Source of the DNA: Chloroflexota bacterium
GTDB lineage: Bacteria; Chloroflexota; Anaerolineae; Aggregatilineales; Ch27
Direction: 5' to 3'
Assembly (NCBI GenBank): GCA_019873685.1
Contig: JAIOAT010000007.1
Coordinates: 66,281 to 128,660, forward strand
DNA: 62,380 bases
Shown: positions 1-9,720 of the stretch, in pieces
Numbering within the stretch: the stretch's first letter is position 1
Layout: each line of letters opens with the position of its first letter
Made by a program: the position numbers and the translations under genes
The notes under the pieces: generated by a model
Told to the model about the DNA's origin: nothing
Seen by the model: only the letters and a program-made list of their open reading frames with translations
Databases searched by the model: none

Positions 1-3000
1 GCGTCGATCTGGCCCTGCAGGTCTTCGATGGTGACCACGGCCATCGGCTCGCCCCGCCGGGTGGTCAGCTGGCGGATGCCTTCCACCAGGCCCACCAGGC
101 GCACTGGTTTCTCGTGCAGTTCCTCGCCGTTGTCACGAATCTCCCGGCTCTGGCTGACGCTGGTGTACGGACTCTGGATGTAGTCCAGCACGCGGTCAAG
201 GGGGTGGCTGGTCACGTACAGCCCGACCAGTTCCTTCTCCCACTTGAGCATCTCCCGCGGGTCAGCTTCCGGAACGTCCGGCAGGTTAGTCAACAGGTCA
301 TCGACCACATCAAACCGCACGCCGGTTGCCTCCCCGAACAGGCTCAACTGGCCGACATCCGCCGCCCGGTGATGCTCCGCGCTGTAATTCAACATGCGGT
401 CAAGCAGCGCCAGCAACTGGGTGCGTGAGCCAAAGGAATCGAGTGTGCCAACCTTGATCATGCTTTCAAGGGCGCGCTTCTGCACAATGCGCAGGTCAAC
501 GCGCCGGCAAAAATCAGCCAGGTCGGTGAATGGGCCGCCCGCCGCCCGCTGCTGCAGGATGTGCTCCAGCGGTCCCGCCCCGGCGTTCTTGATCGCGCCC
601 AGCCCGTAACGGATGCCGCGCCGCCCGTCCGGCAGCTGCTCAATTGTGAAGTCCAGGTCGCTGGCGTTGACATCCGGCGGCAGGATCGGGATGCCCATCC
701 GGCGGCATTCCGCCGTGAAATGGGAGACTTTGGAGGTATCGTCGCGCCAGACGGTCAGCAGGGCGGTCATGTACTCGACCGGGTAGTGCGCTTTGAGGAA
801 GGCCGTCTGGCAGGTGATCACAGCGTAGTCGGCGGCGTGCGACTTATTGAACCCATACCGGGCGAAATACTCGATGTCGTTGAAGATCGCCTCGGCGGTT
901 TCCGGGTCGACGCCGTACTGCGGCCCACGCTCCATGAAGATGGCTTTGTGCTCCAGCAGGTCCTTTTCCTTCTTCTTGGAGACCGCCCGGCGCATCAGGT
1001 CAGCGTCGCCCAGTGAGTAGCCAAACAGTTCTGAAGCGATCTGCATGATCTGTTCCTGGTAGACGATGATGCCGTACGTCTCTTCCAGGATCGGGATCAG
1101 CTTGGGGTGCTTGTATTCGACCGGCTCTTCCCCATGCAGCCGCCGGTTGTACATCGGGATGTACTCCATCGGCCCGGGGCGGTAGAGGGAGATGGCCGCA
1201 ACGATGTTCTCAAAGGTCTTGGGGCGCATCTCCGTCAGCATCTTGCGCATCCCGGCGCTTTCCACCTGAAAGACGCCGATCGTCTCGCCTCGTCCAATCA
1301 GGTCGAACATCTCCTCAACCATGCGCGTCTTGACCGGGTCGTTCGGGTCAGGCCGGTAAGGGATGTTCTCCATCGTGTAGCGTACACCGTGATACTTCTC
1401 GATCAGCTCGCACGCCTTGCGCATGATCGTCAGCGTGGCCAGCCCCAGAAAGTCCACCTTGAGCAGCCCGATCGATTCGCAGGTCTCCATATCGAACTGC
1501 GTCACCAGCTTGACCGGGGCGTCTTCTGCTGAGCCTTTAGTCGGGCGGTGCAGGGGGATGTACTCGTCCAGCGGACGGTCGGCCACAATCACGCCGGCGG
1601 CGTGGGTGCTGGCGTGGCGCACCACCCCTTCCAGGCTACGCGCTGTGTCGATCAGCTTCTTGACTTCCGGGTTGGAGGCATAAAGTTGCTTGAGTTCGGC
1701 AACCGCCTTGGTCGGATCGTCGCCCAGTACGTCGCTGAACTTGGCCGGTTTGGCCCCGCCGGGCACCAGCCCGGCGATCCGGTTGATGTCCGTCTGCTCC
1801 ATGTCCAGGGCGCGGCCCACATCACGGATGGCTGCCTTGGAGCCGAGCGTCCCGAACGTGATGATCGCGGCGACTTTGTCCTCACCGTACTTGTGCGCGG
1901 TATAGGCGATCATCTCTGCCCGGCGGTCATCCGGGAAGTCCAGGTCGATATCGGGCATGGACACGCGGCCCGGATTGAGGAAGCGCTCGAAGATCAGACT
2001 GTTGCGTAGCGGGTCGATGCTGGTGATGCCCAGGCAATAGGCCGCCACACTGCCCGCGCCGCTGCCGCGCACATTCCACCAGATGTCCGCGTGGCGGGCG
2101 AACTCACACAGGTCCCACACGATCAGGAAATACGTGTCGAACCCCATGCGGTGGATGATCTCCAGCTCGTAATTCAGGCGCTCCACAATCCGCGGATCAG
2201 TGGCCTGTTCTCCGTAGCGCCAGGGCAACCCCTTCTCGCAAAGATAGCGCAGGTAGGACTGCTCGTCGTACCCCTCCGGCACAGGGAATACCGGCAGGTG
2301 GTAACCGTCATACTCAAGCTCGACCTCACACTGCTCGGCAATGGCCAGCGTGTTGGTCAGCGCCTCCGGGACTTCGGCGAAAAGTTGCCACATCTCTTCC
2401 GGCGTGCGGAGGTGGTAGCTGGGATCGGTCATGCGCATCCGGTTTGGCTCGCTCTTCACGCTGCCGGTCTGGATGCACAGCAGGGTATCATGCGGATCGA
2501 AGTCTTCCGGCATGATGTAGTGCGTGTCGTTGGTTGCCACCAGCGGCACCCCGTTGTACTTGCTGTTGGCCACCAGCCAGCGGTTCAACACCCGGAGCTG
2601 ATCGATGTCGTGTTCCTGCAGCTCCAGGTAGAAGTTCTCCGGGCCAAAGACATCCTGGTACCAGCCGATCAGATCGCGCAGGGTGCGGTCATCTTTGCCT
2701 TCTTCCAGCAGGCGCGGAATTTCCGCCGCCAGGCAGCCACTGGTCGCGATCAGCCCCTCCGCATGACGGGCAAGCAGTTCTTTGTCCACCCGCGGGCGGT
2801 AGTAGTAACCGCGGATCTGGGATTCGCTGGCCAGCTTAAGCAGGTTGCGGTAGCCCGTCTGGTTGCGGGCCAGCAGCAGCAGATGGTACGGCTTGGAATC
2901 CAGGGTCGGATCGCGGTCATCCATGCTGCGCCGGGCCAGGTACGCCTCCATGCCAATCACGGGTTTAATTCCCGCCTTCCGGGCGGCCCGGAAGAACTCG

Positions 3001-3155
3001 ATCACGCCAAACATCGTGCCGTGATCGGTGATCGCCAGCGCCGGCATGCCCAGTTCTTTGGTGCGCGCCACCAGCCGGTCGATCTTGCTCAGGCCGTCCA
3101 GCAGGGAGTATTCGGTATGGACATGCAGATGGACGAAGGGTTTATCCGCGCTCAT
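1..3155 (-). CDS. dnaE: DNA polymerase III alpha subunit, C-terminus beyond window
   Basis: Catalytic subunit of the replicative polymerase (family C). The frame opens leftward with MSADKPFVHLHVHTEYS, the N-terminal PHP domain whose H-x-H metal ligands are intact, so a PHP nuclease activity is possible. The palm motif PDIDLDFPDDRR lies near residue 400 and supplies two catalytic aspartates. Helix-hairpin-helix-like and OB-fold (VRLVGLVEG, TRRGEPMAVVTIED) regions follow. About 1,050 residues are inside the window and the frame is still open at base 1; DnaE proteins usually run 1,100-1,200 residues, so only the extreme C-terminus is missing. The ATG is placed immediately before the PHP domain. 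It is divergent from mutM, with a TATAAT about 70 bp upstream. Confidence 0.96.
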   Translation of the reverse strand, partial: MSADKPFVHLHVHTEYSLLDGLSKIDRLVARTKELGMPALAITDHGTMFGVIEFFRAARKAGIKPVIGMEAYLARRSMDDRDPTLDSKPYHLLLLARNQTGYRNLLKLASESQIRGYYYRPRVDKELLARHAEGLIATSGCLAAEIPRLLEEGKDDRTLRDLIGWYQDVFGPENFYLELQEHDIDQLRVLNRWLVANSKYNGVPLVATNDTHYIMPEDFDPHDTLLCIQTGSVKSEPNRMRMTDPSYHLRTPEEMWQLFAEVPEALTNTLAIAEQCEVELEYDGYHLPVFPVPEGYDEQSYLRYLCEKGLPWRYGEQATDPRIVERLNYELEIIHRMGFDTYFLIVWDLCEFARHADIWWNVRGSGAGSVAAYCLGITSIDPLRNSLIFERFLNPGRVSMPDIDLDFPDDRRAEMIAYTAHKYGEDKVAAIITFGTLGSKAAIRDVGRALDMEQTDINRIAGLVPGGAKPAKFSDVLGDDPTKAVAELKQLYASNPEVKKLIDTARSLEGVVRHASTHAAGVIVADRPLDEYIPLHRPTKGSAEDAPVKLVTQFDMETCESIGLLKVDFLGLATLTIMRKACELIEKYHGVRYTMENIPYRPDPNDPVKTRMVEEMFDLIGRGETIGVFQVESAGMRKMLTEMRPKTFENIVAAISLYRPGPMEYIPMYNRRLHGEEPVEYKHPKLIPILEETYGIIVYQEQIMQIASELFGYSLGDADLMRRAVSKKKEKDLLEHKAIFMERGPQYGVDPETAEAIFNDIEYFARYGFNKSHAADYAVITCQTAFLKAHYPVEYMTALLTVWRDDTSKVSHFTAECRRMGIPILPPDVNASDLDFTIEQLPDGRRGIRYGLGAIKNAGAGPLEHILQQRAAGGPFTDLADFCRRVDLRIVQKRALESMIKVGTLDSFGSRTQLLALLDRMLNYSAEHHRAADVGQLSLFGEATGVRFDVVDDLLTNLPDVPEADPREMLKWEKELVGLYVTSHPLDRVLDYIQSPYTSVSQSREIRDNGEELHEKPVRLVGLVEGIRQLTTRRGEPMAVVTIEDLQGQID

Positions 3156-3225
3156 GACCGCTTCCAGTACACGCGCTCAGCCATTCAGGAGGGGAACAGC
3201 GGGCCAGGCCGCCTGCCTGCCGGCC

Positions 3226-3231
3226 ATTATA
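3226..3231 (-). promoter_or_regulatory. -10 element for dnaE
   Basis: A consensus TATAAT on the minus strand about 70 bp upstream of the dnaE ATG. No convincing -35 is seen at 16-18 bp, so only the -10 is called. Confidence 0.4.
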
Positions 3232-3285
3232 GCACAGACGGTCGCCCGACCGCCCGGATTTTAAGGTGCGGCGTCACATTCGGCG

Positions 3286-3314
3286 TTGTCCAACCGGCGC
3301 CGAACGCCCATAAT
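3286..3314 (+). promoter_or_regulatory. sigma70-type promoter of mutM
   Basis: TTGTCC (3286-3291), 17 bp spacer, CATAAT (3309-3314). Transcription would begin near 3321, leaving a leader of about 34 nt before the mutM ATG. Confidence 0.55.
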
Positions 3315-3354
3315 AGAGGTCGAAGGTCAACATTCTGGCACTCTCGGAGCAAGC

Positions 3355-4182
3355 ATGCCTGAACTCCCCGAAGTCGAAACGGTAGTGCGCGGGCTGCGTC
3401 CGGCTCTCAGCGGGCGCGTGATCACCGGCGTCTGGCTGGACTGGCCCAACTGTCTGGTCTTTCCGCCCGTGGAGGACTTTGCCGCGCAGATCGCGGGGCA
3501 GGCCATCCGCCATCTGTGGCGGCGGGGCAAGTACATCCTGGCCGATCTGGATTCCGCTACGCTGATCATCCACCTCAAGATGACCGGGCGGCTTTACGTC
3601 GTCCCGGACGCCGCCCACAACGAGGGCGACCGCTGGGTGCATTTCCGCTTCCAGCTGGACAACGCTCACCAGCTGCGCTTTTCCGACGCGCGTAAGTTCG
3701 GGCGTGTCTACCTGACACCTGATCCGGGCCTGGTGATCGGCAGGCTTGGCCCGGAACCGCTGGCCGACGATTTCACGCTTGACCGCTTTGTAGAACGTCT
3801 GGCCGGGAGGCGCGGCGCGCTCAAACCGTTGCTGCTTGATCAGGCATTTGTCGCCGGGATCGGCAACATCTACGCGGACGAAGCACTCTTCCGCGCTGGC
3901 CTCCCCCCCCGGCGGGAGGCTGACTCCCTGAATACCGACGAGCAGGCCCGCCTGTACGACAGCATCCGCGCCGCCCTGGCCACGGGCATCGATCACGAAG
4001 GCGCCAGCGTCAACTGGTACCGCAAACCGGATGGCACGCCCGGCGAATCGCAGGAACATTTCTACGTCTACGGGCGTACCGGCCAGCCCTGCCTGCGCTG
4101 CGGGACGCCTATCGAGCGCCTTATCATTGGCGGGCGCTCCACGCATATCTGTCCGGCTTGCCAGCCGCCTCATTCCGGTTGA
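3355..4182 (+). CDS. mutM: formamidopyrimidine-DNA glycosylase
   Basis: Fpg/MutM, a bifunctional DNA glycosylase/AP lyase that removes 8-oxoguanine and formamidopyrimidines. The start is fixed by chemistry: the family needs proline directly after the initiator Met as Schiff-base nucleophile, and ATG 3355 gives MPELPEVETV. An in-frame upstream ATG (3286) would bury it. The core has HLKMTGRL with the conserved lysine and VAGIGNIYADEAL (the helix-two-turn-helix), and the C-terminus is the CLRC...CPAC zinc finger. At 275 residues it is the usual length. A C8 tract (3903-3910) lies in the coding sequence but the frame is intact. A membrane protein gene follows after 39 bp. Confidence 0.97.
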   Translation: MPELPEVETVVRGLRPALSGRVITGVWLDWPNCLVFPPVEDFAAQIAGQAIRHLWRRGKYILADLDSATLIIHLKMTGRLYVVPDAAHNEGDRWVHFRFQLDNAHQLRFSDARKFGRVYLTPDPGLVIGRLGPEPLADDFTLDRFVERLAGRRGALKPLLLDQAFVAGIGNIYADEALFRAGLPPRREADSLNTDEQARLYDSIRAALATGIDHEGASVNWYRKPDGTPGESQEHFYVYGRTGQPCLRCGTPIERLIIGGRSTHICPACQPPHSG

Positions 4183-4221
4183 CAATGCAGATGCAGGACA
4201 AACCCATCGAGGCTCCAGACC

Positions 4222-5172
4222 ATGGAAAACCGGATCACTCTTGAACAGATCGTGCCCCTGATGTTCGCCCTCAGCGCGGTAAGCGTGCTCTTTCTGCTGG
4301 GCGCGCTCTTCCTCTGGCGGCGCAACCGGCAGAGCCGCCGCGCACCACGTCCCCCCGCCGGTGCGCGGCAAGTTGCGCCTTTGCCACAGAGCAGCCAGCC
4401 CACGCCAGGCGTGCTGGCCCGCATCTGGCACTTCTTCTTCTACACGGAAGAGGAGAAAGCCGCCATGGAAACGAAGCGCGCACGCCCCGCTTCATCCGCG
4501 CCGTCACCCGCGGGGGTACGCGGCGCGGCGGCGCCCCGGCCCGCCAGTGTGCCGCCCGACGCGGTAGAAGTGATGCAGCTCTGGCGCGATGTCACCGATG
4601 GATCGCTGATCGTCCAGATCGGGCATCAGAGCTTCCGCAGCCTGGCAGAAATTCGGGTCTCCGGGCATGAGCGCCGCTTCATGGCCGCCTTGCGCGAACT
4701 GGCCATCATCGCCCGCACCGACCCCGCTGAGGCTCCGCCCGCGCCGGAACCACCGCCTGCGCCGGTAGAACAGCCCGCCCCCCCGACAGCGCAGCCCACC
4801 CCACAGGTTGAAGCGCCTCCGGCCCCGCCGATCGCGCCGCCGCCTGACCTCATCACTGATGTCGCGCCGCCAGCGGAGCCGATCGGCTCGTTCTTTGACA
4901 ATGTGAGAAAGCTGGTGCAGAGCGGTGGACGGGTCCCCGGGGGCGCCCCCGTGCCATTGAGCATCCCGGAGCAGATCGACGCCGTGCTCCAGCAAATGCT
5001 GCTGCGCACGCCGGAATTCGCCGGGCGCCGGATTCACATCAGGCAGTCCAGCGCAGGGGGTGTGCTGATCGAGGTGGATGACGACTCCTACGAAGCTGTC
5101 GCCGATATTACCGACGAGGCTGTGCGCGCTTTTGTGCAGGAAGCCATCCGCGAGTGGGAACTGCGCAGCTAG
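4222..5172 (+). CDS. hypothetical single-pass membrane protein with Pro-rich linker
   Basis: Not recognised as a named family. Residues about 8-30 form one hydrophobic helix (IVPLMFALSAVSVLFLLGAL), followed by RRNRQSRR, so most of the protein is likely cytoplasmic. Residues about 110-160 form a small folded segment around VMQLWRDVTDGSLIVQIGHQ. A long Pro/Ala-rich linker follows (about 165-215), then a C-terminal domain of about 80 residues (SIPEQIDAVLQQML ... VRAFVQEAIREWELRS). It follows mutM by 39 bp and is probably co-transcribed. Its TAG stop shares the tetranucleotide CTAG (5169-5172) with the stop of the convergent hydrolase gene, so there is no room for a terminator between them. Confidence 0.8.
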   Translation: MENRITLEQIVPLMFALSAVSVLFLLGALFLWRRNRQSRRAPRPPAGARQVAPLPQSSQPTPGVLARIWHFFFYTEEEKAAMETKRARPASSAPSPAGVRGAAAPRPASVPPDAVEVMQLWRDVTDGSLIVQIGHQSFRSLAEIRVSGHERRFMAALRELAIIARTDPAEAPPAPEPPPAPVEQPAPPTAQPTPQVEAPPAPPIAPPPDLITDVAPPAEPIGSFFDNVRKLVQSGGRVPGGAPVPLSIPEQIDAVLQQMLLRTPEFAGRRIHIRQSSAGGVLIEVDDDSYEAVADITDEAVRAFVQEAIREWELRS

Positions 5173-6032
5173 GCGCAGGGAAACGGCACCGGGGCGATCT
5201 CCGGCAGGCCATCGCCCGCCTGGACCAGCCGTCCAGCGGCGATCTGACTGTCGTGAGAGAAGATCAGCAGGGCATTATTCTCCAGCGCCCAGCGCGTCCA
5301 GCGCCGTTTGGTTTCCAGCGTGACCAGCGGCTCCACATCGTAGGCGGTCATCCAGCCCAGCCGGACAAAGTGAACGGCAAGCGTCGCCAGATCACAGACG
5401 AACAGAGCCTGCTCGCCGCCGCTTTCCAGGCGCACGCACATATGGCCGGGCGTATGCCCTGGCGTCCGTACGGCGAACACCCCTGGCGCCAGTTCCTCTT
5501 CTTCGCGCTCCAGCAGGCGTAGCTGCCCGGCGGCGGCCAGCGGCTGGTAGTTGACCGGGAAGTATGTCGCCCGTGTGCGCTCGTTGGGCTGCATGGCATC
5601 CTCGTATTCACGCCGCTGCACCACATACTCCGCATTGGGGAACACTGGCACGACAGCGCCGGATTCGTCCAGGCGTGTGTTGCCGCCGCAGTGATCGGCG
5701 TGCAGATGCGTATTGATCACCAGATCGACCGTTTCCGGGCGCATGCCCAGTCGAGCCAGCCCGTCCAGCAACCCGCCCTCTGGCCGCTCAAGATGCCAGA
5801 TCGCGCGCATCCTGGCCGAGAGCTTATCGCCCAGGCCGGTATCCACAATGATGGTCTTGCCGCTGGTTCGCACCGCCAGACAGCGCAGCGTCATCGGCAC
5901 CAGATTGTGCTCATCCGCGGTAATCACCTGGCTCCACAGGACACGCGGCACCAGCCCGAAGGCTCCGCCAGCGTCCAACCGCATCAGCCCATCGTTGATC
6001 AGGTGCACTTCCAGATCGCCCATTCGCAACAT
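5169..6032 (-). CDS. MBL-fold metallo-hydrolase
   Basis: Metallo-beta-lactamase-fold hydrolase with a complete dinuclear metal site: THLHADHCGG (HxHxDH) near residue 108, TPGHTPGH, CDLAT (bridging Asp) and FSHD near the end. At 287 residues it resembles lactonase/esterase-like stand-alone MBL proteins; the substrate cannot be read from sequence. It is the last gene of a seven-gene leftward operon. Its ATG overlaps the stop of the adenosine deaminase gene as TAATG (6030-6034), which suggests translational coupling. A second in-frame Met (MGDLEV) lies three residues in. The product is predicted cytoplasmic, with no signal peptide. Confidence 0.9.
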   Translation of the reverse strand: MLRMGDLEVHLINDGLMRLDAGGAFGLVPRVLWSQVITADEHNLVPMTLRCLAVRTSGKTIIVDTGLGDKLSARMRAIWHLERPEGGLLDGLARLGMRPETVDLVINTHLHADHCGGNTRLDESGAVVPVFPNAEYVVQRREYEDAMQPNERTRATYFPVNYQPLAAAGQLRLLEREEEELAPGVFAVRTPGHTPGHMCVRLESGGEQALFVCDLATLAVHFVRLGWMTAYDVEPLVTLETKRRWTRWALENNALLIFSHDSQIAAGRLVQAGDGLPEIAPVPFPCA

Positions 6033-7126
6033 TACGTCTCACCTGTATCTTGTGCTGTCTCCGGATAGGGCTGTACGGCGGCATGGCGCGCCAGCGCCTC
6101 GCGGAGTTCGCTCAGCAGTTGCGCCTTTTCCTGCGCGGGCAAGAACGATACCTGCGCTGCCGTCATGATGCTATGTCGCAGGTCAGCCAGGCTAAATCCG
6201 AGCTGCCCCAGCGCCAGCGCATACTCATCGGTGAGCGTGACACCGCTGACCGCCGGATCGTCCGTATTGATAGTCACGGGCAAACCCAGATCGCGCAGAT
6301 CGCGCAGGGGATGCTGCCCGGCGCTGCGTACCGAACCGGTCTGCAGGTTGCTGGTCGGGCAGATTTCAAAGGCCACCCCGCGCTGGCGGGCCAGTTGCAC
6401 CACCCCTGAATCCTCGATAATGCACACCCCGTGCCCGATGCGCTCGGCGTGCATGTGCTCGATGGCATCACGGACGTTCTCCGGCCCGTGCCATTCCCCG
6501 GCGTGGATGGTGATTCCCAGCCCGGCTGCTCTGGCCTCCAGGAACAGCGGGCCAAAGGGCCGCGCCGGGAAGTCAGCATTCTCATACCCTGCCAGGTCCA
6601 GACCGACCACACCCCGGTCACGGCAGGCCAGCGCCGCCTCGACCGTCTGCAATCCCAGCTCGATCGGCTCGTGTCGGCTGAGCGAGACTACCAGCCCGAC
6701 CCGGATCGCCTGGCTGCGGGCTGCTTCCGCCGCGGCGTCGGCGACCCATTCGACCACATCCCTGAGGCGGTAGCCCATCTGGCTGGCCAGCGCCCAGGGC
6801 GTAAAGCGCAACTCCAGATAGCGCACCTGATCCGCCGCCGCGTCGGCGATCGCCTCCGCCGTGATCCGCCTGATGATTTCCGGCGAGCGGTAAAAGCGCC
6901 GCAACATATCGAACTTACTCAGGAAGCATGCCACCGTGCGGGGGTCCGCAGGCATCATCTGGACATACGGCCGCAGTCCCTCCGGGTCAAGCGCCGGGAC
7001 ATCCAGCCGGCAGGTGCGGGCGATCTCCGCCAGCGTTTGCAGGCGGATTGCCCCTTCCAGGTGGCGGTGCAAATCCACCTTGGGCATGGCCGCCAGCCAG
7101 TGGAGACGCTCAGCGATCATGCTCAT
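6032..7126 (-). CDS. add: adenosine deaminase family protein
   Basis: Amidohydrolase-superfamily deaminase converting adenosine (or a related purine nucleoside) to inosine and ammonia. Visible motifs in order: KVDLHRHLEGA (H-x-H zinc ligands), HAGEWHGP (zinc His and proton-donor Glu), ERIGHG, and NTDDPAVSG (zinc Asp plus neighbouring Asp). The length is about 364 residues, typical for Add. The frame is open far upstream, but that part lies inside the kinase gene. The start is ATG 7126 (MSMIAERLHWL) with GGAG four bases upstream, or ATG 7120. Either way it overlaps the end of the sensor-kinase gene. mtnA, a methylthioadenosine-salvage gene, lies nearby, so action on methylthioadenosine is also conceivable. 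Confidence 0.92.
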   Translation of the reverse strand: MSMIAERLHWLAAMPKVDLHRHLEGAIRLQTLAEIARTCRLDVPALDPEGLRPYVQMMPADPRTVACFLSKFDMLRRFYRSPEIIRRITAEAIADAAADQVRYLELRFTPWALASQMGYRLRDVVEWVADAAAEAARSQAIRVGLVVSLSRHEPIELGLQTVEAALACRDRGVVGLDLAGYENADFPARPFGPLFLEARAAGLGITIHAGEWHGPENVRDAIEHMHAERIGHGVCIIEDSGVVQLARQRGVAFEICPTSNLQTGSVRSAGQHPLRDLRDLGLPVTINTDDPAVSGVTLTDEYALALGQLGFSLADLRHSIMTAAQVSFLPAQEKAQLLSELREALARHAAVQPYPETAQDTGET

Positions 7127-9701
7127 GCTGCTCCGGGTACGGCAGCACCAGCGTAAAGCAGCTGCCACGCCCCTTCTGGCTCTCCACCCGGACCTGCCCG
7201 CCGTGCGCCTCCATGATCCGCCGGACCAGCGCCAGGCCGATGCCTGACCCACCGGTTTGCGGGTGCGCCGGGTCCCTGGCCTGGAAGAAACGTTCGAAAA
7301 GATGGGGCAGATGCTCCGGCGCGATCCCGATTCCGGTATCGGCGACGCTGATCTCCGCCGTGCGTTCATCATCGTTCAGGCGCGTCGCTACGATGATCTT
7401 GCCGCCCCTGGGTGTGAACTTAACGGCATTACTCAACAGGTTATCGATCGCCTGGTTGAGCCGACGGCGATCCGCTTCCACCCGGATCGGCTTCTTCGCC
7501 AGGCGTAGTTCAAAGACCAGTCCCGCCGCCTCATAGGTCACCTGTGCAGCCTGCAAAGCCTGGCGGGCAAGCTGATTGATCTCCACCGACTCGCGCTCCA
7601 GCGTTGCCTCAGAAATCTGCTCCAGCCGGACCACATCGCTGATCAGACGTTCGATGGCCTCTGCCCTGTCCATGATGATCTGCACAGCTTCCTGTTGCGG
7701 GGGTTGCAGGGTGCCCAGGTCGCCTTCCTGCAACAGGCTGCCATAGCCCTTGATGTAGGTTAGCGGCGTGCGCAATTCATGGGAAAGGTTCTGCAGCAAC
7801 TCCTGGCGCAGCTTCTCCAGGCGCTGCAACTCGGCATTGGCCGCCGCCAGGCTGCGACTGCGCTCAGCTTCCTGGCGGTAAAGCCGCGAGATTTCCAGCG
7901 CGGCAGCGACCTGGGCTGCCGCGATAGTCAGCACATGCTCATGTTCAGGCAAGAAAGCGTCAACCTGGGCGCTGTCCAGATTCAGGGAGCCAATCACCCG
8001 CCCCTGAGTGGCGATCGGCACAGCCATCACGCTGTGCACCTCCGGATCAAAAACCTGCACGCCAGCCGCAGCGTGAACATCGGGTACATAGATCGGCTGG
8101 CCAGTGGCCACCACCCGCCCGGCGATCCCTTCGCCAACCGGAAAGCTCACCCGTCCCAGCCACTCCGGCTTGATTCCTGCCGCTGCCCGGATCGTCAACT
8201 GTTTGCCATCAGGATCACACAGGGCAATTGCACAGGCCCGGCAGCGGAAGATATCGCGCAGGGTGTTGACCACCAGCGTCAGAATCTCCTCGCTGTTCAG
8301 CTGGCCGGTGATCCGCTGCGCCAGTGCATACAGCGCCGAGACCTGTTCCAACCGGCGAGCCAGCGAATCGTGGTACTGGTTTCTGTCCAGCGTGGCAGCG
8401 GCCTGGCGAACGATCAGATCAAGGGCGCGTTGCTCGTCCTGACTCCAGTGATGCGCCGACCGGTACAGCACCGCCAGAAGACCGAATCTCTGCTCACCCC
8501 GGCGGATGGGCAGCAGCGCCAGCGCTTCCGGAGACCAGCCCAGATCCGCCGCCAGCGCCGGATCGTCGCCCGCCATGCCGATGAAGCGCGGCTCTGCCTG
8601 CTGGCTGGCCCGGCTCAGCAGGCCATTGCTGGCCGGATCGCCGAGCAGCTCAACCGTCCCGGCAGGAGTCCAGCCGCCGACAGGGCGAAGTTGCCCGGTC
8701 AGGCGATCGGTAAAATACAGCAGCACTTCCTCTGGCTGAAACACGCGCAGGACGGCCTGCCCCACCGCCTCGGCCACCTGCCGATCCTCAAGGGCCGTGC
8801 TCAGCCGCATGGAGAAATCCTGCAGGGCAACCAGGGTCTCCAGGCGCGCCGCTGTCTCGCTGTACAGGCGGGCGTTGGCCAGCGCCACCGCCGTCTGTGC
8901 GGCAATCGCTTCCAGCATCCACAGGTCTTCTTCAGTGTAGGTGTCCGGCTGGTAACTCTGGATGGAGAGGACGCCGACTACCTGCTCATGTGCGATCAGG
9001 GGCGCCAGCATCAGAGAGCGAGATAGCGGCTGTGCTTTATGGCGGATATAAGCCACCGGCAGTGGATCGCGCAATACATCGCGGACAAACAGCGTCTTAC
9101 GGTTGTCCACCACCCAGCCGGTCAGCCCCTGATGCGGCGGTAGAGTCGGGCCGTCCTCGCACTGGCCGTCGCTGAAAAACTCCCGCAACCGGGTCTGGCC
9201 TGTCTCGTGGTCATACAGCCCGACCAGGAACACGTCCAGGGGCATCAGGCCGGCGATACCCTCGCGCACCGTGCGCAGCACATCATCCAGGTCCAGCCGG
9301 GAAATAACCACGCCAATCCGGTACAACGCGCTGAGGAACAGCAGGCGGCGATACCCCATCGGCTGGCACACTATGATAAAGCCGCCCGCATCAACCCTTG
9401 CTGCGACCACGGTGACTGGCAATAGCTCGCCGCCTGCTTTTAGCAGCGCCGCCGCCCGACCTTCCGGCTGCTCACCCGCCTCCTGCTTGAGCGCTGCCCA
9501 CCAGGCAGGGAACGGGCGGCTGTCGTATGGCTGCAATAATTCCCGCAGGTGCAACGGACCGGGCGGGCCTCCCGGCGCCGACCGCAACACTGGCGGCAGG
9601 ATGCCGCCGCGAACCCACCCATCAGCATCGACAAGCACAGAGACCAGCGCGGAATCCGGCTGGCCTGGGGAGATCATGGATACTGGATCAGGGGGAATCA
9701 T
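7110..9701 (-). CDS. sensor histidine kinase with three GAF domains
   Basis: Soluble histidine kinase of 863 residues. After a PAS-like N-terminus (about 1-130) come three GAF-type domains (about 150-295, 305-455, 470-615), each ending in characteristic VGVLSIQS or GSLNLDSA strands. The dimerisation/phosphoacceptor helix follows, with LSHELRTPLTYIKG near residue 640. The HATPase domain has an N-box (NAVKFTPRGG), a G1 box (DTGIGIAPEHL) and a G2 box (GGSGIGLALV). No membrane helix is seen, so a cytoplasmic ligand or a partner membrane protein probably supplies the signal. No response regulator is encoded beside it. It lies 19 bp after two small membrane-protein genes and overlaps the deaminase gene. 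Confidence 0.93.
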   Translation of the reverse strand: MIPPDPVSMISPGQPDSALVSVLVDADGWVRGGILPPVLRSAPGGPPGPLHLRELLQPYDSRPFPAWWAALKQEAGEQPEGRAAALLKAGGELLPVTVVAARVDAGGFIIVCQPMGYRRLLFLSALYRIGVVISRLDLDDVLRTVREGIAGLMPLDVFLVGLYDHETGQTRLREFFSDGQCEDGPTLPPHQGLTGWVVDNRKTLFVRDVLRDPLPVAYIRHKAQPLSRSLMLAPLIAHEQVVGVLSIQSYQPDTYTEEDLWMLEAIAAQTAVALANARLYSETAARLETLVALQDFSMRLSTALEDRQVAEAVGQAVLRVFQPEEVLLYFTDRLTGQLRPVGGWTPAGTVELLGDPASNGLLSRASQQAEPRFIGMAGDDPALAADLGWSPEALALLPIRRGEQRFGLLAVLYRSAHHWSQDEQRALDLIVRQAAATLDRNQYHDSLARRLEQVSALYALAQRITGQLNSEEILTLVVNTLRDIFRCRACAIALCDPDGKQLTIRAAAGIKPEWLGRVSFPVGEGIAGRVVATGQPIYVPDVHAAAGVQVFDPEVHSVMAVPIATQGRVIGSLNLDSAQVDAFLPEHEHVLTIAAAQVAAALEISRLYRQEAERSRSLAAANAELQRLEKLRQELLQNLSHELRTPLTYIKGYGSLLQEGDLGTLQPPQQEAVQIIMDRAEAIERLISDVVRLEQISEATLERESVEINQLARQALQAAQVTYEAAGLVFELRLAKKPIRVEADRRRLNQAIDNLLSNAVKFTPRGGKIIVATRLNDDERTAEISVADTGIGIAPEHLPHLFERFFQARDPAHPQTGGSGIGLALVRRIMEAHGGQVRVESQKGRGSCFTLVLPYPEQHEHDR

Positions 9702-9720
9702 AGCGCGTCAGGCCGTCTCC

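Noticed and set aside
3903-3910. C8 tract within mutM as a contingency locus
   Set aside because: It encodes normal family sequence in frame and the gene is intact; nothing else suggests phase-variable mutM.
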